64,000 nucleotides of DNA from Opisthocomus hoazin (Eukaryota > Chordata > Aves > Opisthocomiformes > Opisthocomidae): assembly GCF_030867145.1 (NCBI RefSeq), contig NC_134416.1:93721183-93785182 (forward strand), read 5' to 3'. The notes beneath the pieces are model-generated. The model was not told the origin of the DNA. It did no database searches and saw only the letters and a program-made list of their open reading frames with translations. A program made the translations under genes and the position numbers. Each line of letters begins with the position of its first letter. Position 1 is the stretch's first letter. This document shows, piece by piece, positions 38,846 to 48,424 of this stretch.

Positions 38846-39665
38846 ATAGAATCATAGAATCATAGCATGGTTTGGGTTGGAAGGCACCGTAAAGATCATC
38901 TGGTTCCAACCCCTCTGCCATCAGCAGGGACACCTTCCACCAGACCAGGTTGCTCTGAGCTCCATCCAGCCTGGCATTGAACACTGCCAGGGAGGGGGCA
39001 GCTACAGCTTCTCTGGGCAACCTGTGCCAGTGCTTCACCACCCTCATGGTGAAGAATTTCTTCTTCATATCTAATCTAAATCTGCCCTCTTTTAGTTTAC
39101 AGCCATTCCCCCTTGTCCTGTCACTACACACCCTTGTGAAAAGCCCTTCTCCATCCTTCCTGTAGGCCACTTCAGGTACTGGAAGGCTGCTCTAAGGTCT
39201 CCCCAGAGCCTTCTCTTCTCCAGGCTGAACAGCCCCCAACTCCCTCAGCTTGTCCTCATAGGAGAGGTGCTCCAGCCTTCTGATCATCTTCGTGGCCCTC
39301 CTCTGGACCCGCTCCGACACATCCATGTCCTTCTTATGTTGGGGGCTCCAGAGCTGGACGCAGGACTCCAGGTGGGGTCTCACAAGAGAGGTGTAAAGGG
39401 GCAGAATCCCCTCCCTCACCCTGCTGGCCACGCTTCTCTTGATGCAGCCCAGGATACGGCTGGCTTTCTGGGCTGCAAGCGCGCATTGCCGGCTCATGTT
39501 GAGCTTCTCGTCCACCAGTACGCCCAAGTCCTTCTCCTCAGGGCTGCTCTCGAGCCACTCTCTGCCCAGCCTGTACTTGTGTTTGGGATTACCCCGACCC
39601 ATGTGCAGGACCTGGCACTTGGCCTTGTTGAACTTCATGCGGTTCACGCAGGCGAGTGGTGGACT
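38846..39665 (-). mobile_element. CR1 LINE, 5'-truncated, longest minus-strand copy
   Basis: About 820 bp encodes the ORF2 C-terminal third: [40 protein letters not shown] and [21 protein letters not shown] frameshift and stop near 39190 follow, then [20 protein letters not shown]. It ends in two or three ATTCTATGATTCTATG tail units at 38846-38866. The reverse-transcriptase catalytic YxDD is not in the copy, so it is inactive. Confidence 0.95.
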
Positions 39666-39669
39666 AGGT

Positions 39670-40240
39670 TCCCACACCTAGTGACATAAATAGACCGTGC
39701 TGATCGGTTTCAGCAGGATCTGGCACAGTCCTTACTTTGTCCCGCTGCCAAGAATTCCTAATACCAAGTACCCCTTGTGCCAGCACAGTCCTGTTGGGGC
39801 CTAGGATGTAGCCACAACATGGAAGGCTCTTGAAGCTCGCAAATCTAAATTGCTTTGTAGCGTGTTGATCACAGCGAATCAAGCTGCACGCGGACTGCCG
39901 GTAGTGCGGTGGGTAGGAAGGGAAGCAGATGATTGCCTACCACCTCCTGACTGCAGGAAGAAAGCTCATCTACACCCACCTGGGAAAACTGCGTTTCAAG
40001 GGACAGCGGCTGGCAGTGCGAGTCCCAGCACTGGCCTTTTATAGACTGGCAATGTGCATCCTCCAGTTCCTTGGACGCCCAAACAGCAGCTCTAGAACGC
40101 ATCCTTTCCGCGTTGCCTGCACGCCATACTTGCTGCTCTGCAGGGGTGGTAGGCTCCAAGGCCTCAGCCTGGGTTACCACCTTCAGTCAGTACACGATTA
40201 GCAGGAGCAGGTAGTTGGAAAATACAAAAACTACTAGGAA
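39670..40240. other. Unassigned, moderately GC-rich intergenic stretch
   Basis: This 570 bp stretch directly follows the 5' truncation point of the 38846-39665 CR1. It has open frames on both strands (for example a 90-codon plus-strand frame at 39929-40201) but no recognised domain, splice pattern or tail. It might be an unknown repeat, a fragment of a non-coding transcript or chance. Confidence 0.3.
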
Positions 40241-42350
40241 GATAAAACGCAGACCTCAGTTTTAGCTCATGGTTAGCAGAAGAGACGTCCTTCGTTGTTT
40301 TAGAGCATCTCAGCTAACGCCCTCAAGGAGGAGAAGCAGCTGAGGAAGGGAGGGCCTTATTTTTGTGTAACAGGCTTTTGCTGATAACTAACAGGCGATT
40401 CTGGGTGGAAAAGTAAGTGGGAAGGCATGCAGGAGAAAAATGGTGAGTCCTAAAGTTAGATACAGGAAATTAGATTTCTTCCTCTATTCTTACAATTTAG
40501 GAGAATCTGGCTGCTCATTTGTCAGCAGCGTTCAGCATTGCTCAGAAGTGATAGCAACCCATTTTTTTCTTAGATATGACATTTTCTCTCTGTCAAGCTT
40601 TAGAAAGGAAAAAGTGGGTGAAGACACTCCCAAACTTGGGAAAGGCAAAGCATTCTGCTGCTCTTTGCTTAGCTGCGAAGTGATGCCCAGGCAGATCTTG
40701 CTTCAGCAAGAAAATCCAAATGGGGAGATGAATTCTACTTGATGACGCTTTTGTGACTATCGCTCCATTGACTTTGCTACACGGGCTCTTGCTTCATTTG
40801 GTCTTCAGAGTTGCTGGCTCCAGGAGCCCCAGCAGCGTTGTGCATTAACTGTGTTACATCCCGAAAAAAATGGCATCTACTGCCAAACTTGGTGCGTTTA
40901 AGCATAGAGCAATGTCTCATGCTACAAAAAGTACCTTACGTATCTTGCATTCTTTCTACTACAAAAAAATGTCCGTGTCTGCATCAAGACAATGGTGTAA
41001 TTTAGTCTTTCGGGTGTAAGTCAAAAAGAATAGAACGTGATGGCTTCTGTCATTTGCAGGTGGATGAGTTCTCACTGAAGGTTCAAGGGCAGGAACACAC
41101 CCCCCCCTTTTTTTTTTTAAACTCCTGTCCTGTGTGTAGAGGAGCGTGTAGTTGCCTGTCACTCAGGCCGGTTTTGACAGATTTCTCGGAATCATTTTCC
41201 ATCTGCTGGAAGCCAAGGAATGCAGCACATACGGGCGCCAGTAAACCCCTCTGAAACTAGTATTTGTACGCTGAATAATGTCGAGGTACACTGCGCTAGC
41301 TCAGGGGAGCAGAATTAGGTATTTTAACCGGCTGGGGGTTTTTTCCTGCAACTCAGCACATCCAAAATTTACAACGCAGATACTGAAAGCAGAAGGAGAA
41401 GAGAAAATGACATGAAAACTGGCGTGAGTACATTCTAGGTGCGTATGGCAGCTGTAGAACAGAGAAACTGAGGCCAGGAAACTACAACAGATGGGACAGA
41501 AAGAGGACATCTATTGTCACGTCTGCTTCAAAGGGAGATCAGAGGACACAGTCCTCTAGCCCTCCTTTATTATTTATTGGGAATACAGAAGAATAGAGGA
41601 TCTTCTCTGTAATCCTCCTTTCAGTACTGCTGTGTGCAGAAGCTAGAGTATGGACAGGTGCATGAAGAGATAAAACTGTTGCCACCTTCTTGTGTGCAGC
41701 GAAGATGAGGAGACACGTATGACTTGCTCAGAAGTGTAACACTTCACCAAACGCTATATTACTGTGATTTTATTATACTGATAGTTTTTTTCTCTTTCAG
41801 TAAATGACGGCCCTGCATCTAGAAAGGTGCAACACCAAGACCAGAAACAGAGTACAGGTTTGTAAATACGTGTCTGGTCCAAGAGACCATTGGAGGTAGC
41901 TCAAGTGAACACAACTCCCTTCTTTTCAAAGCTACTATTAGGAGACTTCTGGAGAATTGTACGTAGGAAGGTGAAACAGATCCTCAACAATGGCTTTGAT
42001 GGCATTTAATCCTAGAATAACCCATTTTCTGTAAAGTCTGCAAGAAGTCTATTCATGAGGGGGGAATAAATAAAAATAAACCTGTGTTATGCCAACCTCT
42101 GGATCTCCTGCTATGTCTCTTTACACGTGTCTGTTATTCTTGCTTCACTCTGGCTTAAAAAAAACTCGCTGAACTTATTTGTTAGCATAATAAAAAAAAA
42201 ATGAGATTGAAACATACCTGGTGTCAAATGAGTGTGAGCACTAATAATGCAAATAGTAACAGCTAGGTTCCAGGAAGCAGTGTGATAGGCACCAAGAATA
42301 AGAAGAATTTAAATAGCTGTATACAGATCTAAACTCTTTAAAAAATCCTT

Positions 42351-42356
42351 TTTATT
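42351..42356 (-). terminator. E2F3: Distal E2F3 poly(A) signal AATAAA
   Basis: Minus-strand AATAAA lies about 2.0 kb after the stop and is followed by a run of T/A (plus-strand view). It is the last canonical hexamer before the sequence changes character towards the intergenic region, so it is the best candidate for the full-length 3' end. Confidence 0.6.
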
Positions 42357-42444
42357 GATTCATTACCATACAAAATTTATTCAAATTACATCCATTTGAA
42401 GTGGTAAGATCACAGCTAGAGAACAGGCCATCCTTTAATAAATC

Positions 42445-42452
42445 TATTTACA
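42445..42452 (-). promoter_or_regulatory. Pumilio response element (UGUAAAUA)
   Basis: The transcript strand reads TGTAAATA, a perfect UGUANAUA octamer, about 100 bases before the distal poly(A) signal in the E2F3 3'UTR. PUM proteins binding such sites are known to assist miRNA repression of E2F3 in mammals. Confidence 0.65.
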
Positions 42453-42470
42453 AAACTCACCATAAAAGCT

Positions 42471-42510
42471 TTTTTTGTTGTTTTGTTTGTTTGTTTGTTT
42501 TTTACAGTAT
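42471..42510 (+). repeat. GTTT-rich simple repeat
   Basis: (GTTT)n / poly(T) near the distal end of the E2F3 3'UTR; on the transcript it reads (AAAC)n between the first Pumilio octamer and the upstream sites. Confidence 0.85.
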
Positions 42511-42663
42511 TTTACAGAGGTTTGGTGTTTTTTTTTTAAACTAGCATACAATGCAAAGCTAAATTAGTTTAGTATTTTGCCCACACACATTGGGACAAGT
42601 GTTTAATTTGTACAAAAAAAAAAAAGATGGTCTGCGTTAGTCTTCATTTTCTCTTCCCCTGCA

Positions 42664-42670
42664 AAAGTGC
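42664..42670 (-). promoter_or_regulatory. miR-17/20a family 7-mer seed match
   Basis: The transcript strand reads GCACTTT, a 7mer-m8 match to the miR-17/20/93/106 seed AAAGUGC. E2F factors and the miR-17-92 cluster form a known feedback loop. Confidence 0.5.
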
Positions 42671-42751
42671 CCCTTTGTCTCTGAAATCTTCATGCTCACA
42701 CAACTTTTACTTTCCTCTTCCACAAGACAAAAACTTTAAATACTACAATTT

Positions 42752-42759
42752 TATTTACA
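42752..42759 (-). promoter_or_regulatory. Pumilio response element overlapping an AATAAA
   Basis: The transcript strand reads TGTAAATAAAA, so the octamer TGTAAATA shares bases with an AATAAA hexamer at 42755-42750. Binding of PUM and of the cleavage factor here would be mutually exclusive (inference). Confidence 0.6.
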
Positions 42760-42812
42760 GATCCACATCTAAAAAAACTCTTAAAAAATTACAAACCAGC
42801 TAGAAAATATTC

Positions 42813-42820
42813 TGGCAGTG
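42813..42820 (-). promoter_or_regulatory. miR-34 family 8-mer seed match
   Basis: The transcript strand reads CACTGCCA, complementary to miR-34 nucleotides 2-8 with A opposite position 1. E2F3 is a documented miR-34a target in mammals. It lies 54 bases from the 42752 Pumilio octamer. Confidence 0.6.
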
Positions 42821-43067
42821 TTTACAAATTAATTCTATTGTACAAAACTGCTAGATAACTAAAGTGTGAGTTGAGAACATACATCAACTTAAATACAACT
42901 GCTGAATGATCTATGCACACATTTGTACATATAAACACACACTTAACACTGTTTAACAGTTCTTTATGTGTTGCCCTTTATACATTTGTTATATTCCAAA
43001 ACTCACACAGTCATACAGTTTTCTCATTAGTACTGTGACTTCTCGCCTTTTCATGTGTGAGTTTTCA

Positions 43068-43075
43068 TAGCAGCA
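43068..43075 (-). promoter_or_regulatory. miR-15/16/195 family 8-mer seed match
   Basis: The transcript strand reads TGCTGCTA, a perfect 8-mer for the miR-15/16/195/424 seed. This family represses several G1/S genes, including E2F3, in mammals. Confidence 0.55.
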
Positions 43076-44258
43076 ACTCAATGGTACCAGAAAACCTGCA
43101 TACATAATATTCTACTACAGTACAAATAGTACTAATTTTCTGAGTATGTCAGATAAGCACAATAGTAATGCAAACAAAAGGATTATATGGGCATCATCTA
43201 ATCAACATTACATTAATTTAGCCCGGAACATGGCAACATATTTTACACTCAAAAACGAAAATTATTTAAGACTTCTTAGAATTCCTCTCACGTTTAAAAA
43301 ATAAATATTGGTACTATACTATACTACCAAAGATCTTCAAAAAATAAATGCAATTCAGTTGGTGTGGTACTTACAGTTATGTACTTTGGAAAAAAATTAG
43401 TTCCATTTTGCTGGCGAAGAGAATTATAAAAAGCTGTAAGCGGAGGAAGCGAACCCACTGAGATAAATATGATCTATTGAACAAACAAAGCTTGGCATAA
43501 GTGTTTTCCATAGAGGGAAAAACCCACAGTGCATCTCTAGTAGGCACTTAACACAAAGCCCCACTTAGTACCACAAAAATTTATGTACCAGTTCTAATGC
43601 ACACTGGGGGCAGTAAAATTGAACTGTGCATCTTCGTTCTAGTTTAAAAAAACAACCAACAAAACCTACTTTCACACGCACGCACACACACAAGCATTTT
43701 AAAAAATCTGTGATTACTACGAGAAGTGGCAGAACTTTATACTTTTCAATATTTGCAATATACACTACATTTACAGTGTATTTTTTTTTATTAAAAGCTT
43801 TTAAGGACATAAGTATTTGACCTCATAATGAGACATATACACAGCTCAAAATGAGCATTATGACAGCAATTTAAACATTCCCACAAGTAGCTGAAGAATC
43901 CCATTTCACGCTTTCGCATCACTTCATATTTATGTTCACGGCAGGTACAATCCACGTTGCGACACTCAAAAGACATGCATTCTCTGCAGAAGGCACGACC
44001 TGAAATACGGTTATAAAATTGTTGTTTAGGACTAGACGAGTTCTTTGAGCCCTTCTCCGTGAGCCCGCTTGTCACGGTAAGCAGAGACTGGGGGAGTGTG
44101 AAGACAAAACATTTACGGTCCCCTGCTTGCACTCGCTGACTCACAAGGCGCTGGAGCTCAGGGTCAAGGAGAAGGCCTTGCTGTAAAAGCCTTCGCTTGC
44201 TTTTTATGGTATTTTAGGGAGTATTTAATTAAAATATCAGCACTGTTGGAGAGCCTAG

Positions 44259-44264
44259 TTTATT
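44259..44264 (-). terminator. E2F3: Proximal candidate E2F3 poly(A) signal
   Basis: Minus-strand AATAAA lies about 100 bases after the stop codon. Use of this hexamer would give a very short 3'UTR without the Pumilio and miRNA sites. Two other hexamers lie between it and the distal one, at 43787-43792 and 42750-42755. The hexamers are seen in the sequence; their use is inference. Confidence 0.4.
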
Positions 44265-44362
44265 TAATAATGCTAATTTACAGTAAGGGACAACTCTGAA
44301 TGACGGCAGGTTTTTTGATTCCATTAAAAACGCAATTTAGATATGGACAGCATTTAAGAGAA

Positions 44363-44628
44363 TCAGCTGTATATAAATTCATCCACCAATGAAGGAAGCT
44401 TCTCTAAATCATAAGCATCAAAGAGGTCACTGATGCCTTCTTCATCCCCGAGGCTCAGCAAATAATCTTCCTGAAGCAGAGGAGGCAGCAAATTCACAAA
44501 TGGTCCTTCAAAGTTTGAGGGAATTTGATCCTCGGTCTGCTGGAGAAGGTTGGCTGGAGAAGCCAATGGAGAGATTGTTGCCATATTTACTGAGCAGTCA
44601 CCTTGTCCTGAGTTGGCAGAAGCCACTT
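44363..44628 (-). CDS. E2F3: E2F3 exon 7 coding part: transactivation / RB-binding C-terminus
   Basis: The terminal coding segment runs from a CTCCTCTTACAG acceptor to the TGA stop at 44365-44363, with 87 residues after the split Glu codon. It contains [20 protein letters not shown], then the acidic hydrophobic stretch [15 protein letters not shown], then [18 protein letters not shown]. The last matches the E2F pocket-protein-binding motif, in which DYL...LFD side chains sit in the RB pocket (family knowledge). The protein ends DEFIYS, a tail unlike the mammalian ending as I recall it. No truncation or frameshift is visible. Confidence 0.96.
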
Positions 44629-45377
44629 CTGTAAGAGGAGGGAGAGAAAAAATAAAGATGACACATTTCATCTCCTTAGAAATATCAGGCACAGATCAAG
44701 CAAAGTAACCACTGCATAAAGGGCCTTTCGTAAAGCATCATTTCTACAAAAAACGGATGGCTTTAAAAAGATAAAACAATGATTCCATTTCCATATAATT
44801 TCTAGCTAGTTTTTCATACGTTACAAAGGGCCGCTCAGAAATACACATTGCTACCACCATTGACTTTTCTACTAAAAAATTATTTTACAAGGTTTAAGTA
44901 ACTACTGGGGAAAAATAAAAAGAAATCAAGAGTAGTGAGAGATGCCCATTTTTCAGTGGAATTCATAGCCAAAGTGAAAACTGTCTAGACAACAGATGCA
45001 TCGGAGACACTGCGTAGCTGCATCTACCCATGCACAGAGATTTCCACCTCTTGTATTCAGGCAGATCTTTGCTGCCACTGTCCTATTTGGAAACGCAAAA
45101 GGAACAAAGTCATTTCTTTCTTCAATATTGCATAAGCTTAGCTTACATGGTTCAGTATGATCTGCAAATATGAAACTTATTTTAAACAACTCATGCAGAA
45201 GAAAACCTATTTCCCCCTATATAAACCAGAAAAGCACGGTGGGAAACAGATTCCTTAGCTTTTCACTTCTTAGAAAAATAAAGCCAAAACATAAGAGCTG
45301 GATGTCTGAAGTTCAAGATGAAATCTTGAATGAGAGCACACAGGAAGGATGTTAGTATTACAAAGAAATATTTTTAC
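44629..45377 (-). other. E2F3 intron between exons 6 and 7
   Basis: This 749 bp GT-AG intron (donor AAAG|GTAAAA, acceptor CTTACAG) is AT-rich with no recognisable element. Confidence 0.9.
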
Positions 45378-45513
45378 CTTTGGAAATGGTTTTGGAAATA
45401 TTTCCGTTGTGGTCCTGGCTATAGGTTTTCATTGGACTGAGGGCATCGTTTTCCTCTGGGCACAGATAAACTTCAATCGGTCCTTGAGTACTAGATAAGT
45501 GTATCAGTGCACT
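45378..45513 (-). CDS. E2F3: E2F3 exon 6: marked-box region, second part
   Basis: This is a 136 bp exon with 45 codons plus one base. The peptide begins SALIHLSSTQGPIEVYLCPE and continues ENDALSPMKTYSQDHNGN, ending KTISK before the donor AAAG|GTAAAA. STQGPIEVYLCPE is a hallmark of the E2F marked box. SPMK is a proline-directed motif. The acceptor is a tandem CAGCAG, so use of the upstream AG (exon start 45516) would insert a single Gln. The downstream AG is chosen because it gives the Ser that follows Glu in known E2F3 proteins. The opening residues (SALI) differ from the mammalian SLQI as I know it. Confidence 0.93.
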
Positions 45514-48309
45514 CTGCTGACAAAACAAACGCCCGTAAGGTGTTACACCAATCAACACGACTGAACATAGACGATACGGAGTAAATTCTTGCTGGAGTGT
45601 GAGCTCCAGTTTGAATACATTTTTTACTAATCAAAAGGACCTGAAATCCCCCATGCAATTCTTGGAAGATGTGAAAGGCTTGGCTGATGTGTCTTGTAGA
45701 CTGGAAGAGGGCATAAAAGCTTTTCCCCACTGTCTGTAGTGCAGAAAGCTCAGAAGCCCGCCATCTTATGTGGTGGATCGTAACCAGAGAGGTAGAAGGG
45801 ACTGAACTCCTAACATTTTCTTACAACCGTAATAACCCAGAGCATTCTGCTGTAATGGAACTACGGGATACAAGTCACGGGTTTTGTTATTATTCATAAC
45901 AATATTATTGGACATATTTATGTAAATGTTTCTGCTTTAAAAGAATCCTCCTCGCTCACCCAAAAACCTTCAGCACTAATTCAGACTGCACTCAAATAGC
46001 TGCATGTAAGTTCCCCTGTTTATCAGGGAAGTTTTTCCAAATAACAAAAAAAGAACAAAGATGCCATCTTCTTCACCCAAACTTGCTTATATAAGCCCTC
46101 CTGCCCCCTCAAGGCAGCAACTCTGATCTTGATGGTGTTTCTGAGTAACAGGAACTCCTAATTCATCTCCAGAAATTATTTTTCTTAACATGCACACAGT
46201 GATGCAATACAACAAGATGACATATATAAGCAGACAGAGAATCTGCAAAGTTGCTCTTAGTGTTATGATGGAAAATCGTAAATTACTCTAGTTAAAAATA
46301 AACCTCCAGCTGTATTGCATTAATAGTTTTAAAAGGCATGAATACAGGCATTATATACCTCTTTTGCAGACTTCTTTCAAATATATTTGATTCTGCCCTT
46401 TGACAAAATTTCCTCATATTATTTGCATTCTGACAGTTATGTAGCATAATAGACAGCTTTACAAATACAGAGAACAACAACTGAAGAGGGATACCCCAGG
46501 GCACAGAGAACAGTTAAGAGTACTTAGGGCAATGCTATAAATAATTAGAAAAAAGGAGATAGGAAGAGCGGGAGCTGGAGAAGGTACTATTGACTGGCTG
46601 AGGTATGCAAAAAAGAGACACTGAAATATAACTGCAAATGAGGGAAAGAAATAGGGCTTCTACTGCCTGAAGCTGAAAATTAAATAAGTAAGTTGGGTAT
46701 AGGGGATAAGGGAGGTCTAGGCGCTAGTTTTAATGACTGTGTGCATCTCTCTCTGCCCGCCTGATTTCACTGAATTAAAAATCAAAGCACAATGCCTAGG
46801 GGAAAGAAACAGGAAAGCAAGCAACGATAACAGTATATATTTATGGATACTGATAAAACATATCCCTTCCTCACTGCAGCAAAATGATTTATTCTTCCAA
46901 AACCTAGGTTCAAAGGGGAAATTAAGGACAAAGGCAGGGGAAAAAAGGATGGAAACTGTAATGGGCCTAAGCAAGTGCAGAATAATCTTCGGAAAAGCAG
47001 TGGCAGGGAATATGGAGTCTGCTCCTGCCCGCCCGGCAGCAGGCGGCCCTGGGCTCGGTGGAATCAGCCCAACAGCAGGGATGAAGGAATACCGTGGAGG
47101 TATGAACACAGCATGGAGCTTTCTGGGGTTTAGCCCTATGTCTAATTGCTCCTTGACAGAAGAAACTAGGTACATTTTTGAATCTCTAAAGCAGTGGCTC
47201 GTGCAAATTATTTACATTTGCCCAGCACACTCGGGTCTGCCGTAACAACTGGGAATTGTAAAGCAGCTCACTTTTGCCACTAAGAGATAAAAATCCTTAG
47301 GAGAAGCTGAACCATGGGGTTCATAGACTGTAAGAGGAATGAAGAAAAGTAAAGCTAGTCCCTAAGGATATCTTCAAAGAAAAGCTACCTGAAGCATTTT
47401 TCTTTGCAACTGTGACACCAGGTAAGGGAAGAGAGAAGCAGCTAAGTTACCCTGGACATCTACCTGAGATAAGGAAAAGAAACAAAATGAGGACGAAAGA
47501 ATCGGAGCCAGGCATCTCACATACAAAAGCTGGCACTCAGAGAGACACTGGCTTGAGCAGCAAGGAGCAACAGAAGAAGGACACAGATGAACACAGACAG
47601 CTTCAGAAACAGAAGTACTTATGGCCAAAAAAGGAAAGGAAATCCCCTTCCCCTACAGACTTCACGATAGCAAACAAAAAGTGCACTAGCAGAATGTATA
47701 AAGTTTTACACAGATGTGTAAAATCAGTGCCAATGAAGCAAAGATGATGATGGAAGAAGGGCAAGAATAGATTCTAGGAGTAAAACACAAGTTTCGACAA
47801 TAACTGTAATACTTCAGAAAAGAATATCCTACATGAAATCATATGTCTCAATAAATTACGATATCAGTAATATGAGTCACCAAGATGCTTAAGGCATTGA
47901 GTTATCTGTGAACTTTAAAACTACATAAAGCTATGAAAAAAAGAGCTGAATCTCTTAAGAGAAACATTTTACGTGACTACGAACAGGAAATTTCAACTGT
48001 CAAGGAAGAGCTCTTCTTTACATAAAGTATGGCAAAAGAGAACAATCTGTAAATAGTGTGGATTACACTAAAAGAAAGCTGGAATTGAGAGAAAACAAAT
48101 AATGATTACTTTGTGTAAAGTGATTTTTAAAGATTCCCCTTCCTTTTAAAAAAAACAACCTCCAAAGTTTGTAAGACAGATGAATACAGGACTGTATGCC
48201 AATATAACCCAACTTGGGCATCAGTTACCCCAGTAAGACTCACAACACACGTTCTCAATCCATAGAAAAATGATATATAAGCTGGCAGGAAAAGCCAAGT
48301 TCTCCTTAC
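45514..48309 (-). other. E2F3 intron between exons 5 and 6
   Basis: This is an ordinary GT-AG intron of about 2.8 kb with donor GAG|GTAAGG and a CAGCAG acceptor. It contains open frames on both strands near 46717-47245 without any recognised domain or splice logic, treated as chance. I recognise no repeat in it. Confidence 0.85.
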
Positions 48310-48424
48310 CTCCACTGGGTCAGGCACTTCAAGTCTTGTTTCTGGAGGAGCTTTCACAACTATAACAGTTTGGTCTTTAAGGCCACTAATTTTTCGAATA
48401 TCTTGATACGTCACATAAGCTAAT
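48310..48424 (-). CDS. E2F3: E2F3 exon 5: marked-box region, first part
   Basis: This is a 115 bp exon: one base completing Arg, then 38 codons. The peptide begins [20 protein letters not shown] and continues [18 protein letters not shown], the conserved start of the marked box, which takes part in DP pairing and partner selection (family knowledge). The acceptor is AC, not AG: the intron ends GATTAC|ATTAGC. TCCTTAAC lies upstream at 48441-48434 as the U12 branch site. The donor is an ordinary GAG|GTAAGG. A tempting AG three bases inside the exon (ATTAG|C) would shift the frame and is not used in this reading. Confidence 0.96.

Larger units (their letters stand above)
36900..42329. other. E2F3-CDKAL1 intergenic region
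   Basis: This interval between two head-to-tail genes is about 5.4 kb. It holds the AT minisatellite (37062-37315), a CR1 copy (38846-39665) and, just beyond it, a moderately GC-rich stretch (39670-40240) that I cannot assign. The rest (37320-38840 and 40240-42330) is AT-rich unique-looking sequence with no supported gene. Confidence 0.75.
42330..44362 (-). other. E2F3: E2F3 3' untranslated region
   Basis: This is about 2 kb of AU-rich transcript after the stop codon, ending at a T-rich stretch with AATAAA on the minus strand at 42356-42351. It carries two perfect Pumilio octamers, perfect seed matches for miR-34, miR-15/16/195 and miR-17/20 families, and three further AATAAA hexamers. A long GTTT repeat (plus-strand view, near 42470-42510) and a CA-rich tract near 43676-43693 are also present. 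The cleavage point is not visible directly; the left edge is inferred as about 20 bases past the distal hexamer. Confidence 0.8.

Noticed and set aside
46717..47245. Open frames of 152 (minus) and 170 (plus) codons in an E2F3 intron
   Set aside because: No recognised motif, no splice or Kozak support, and they overlap each other on opposite strands.
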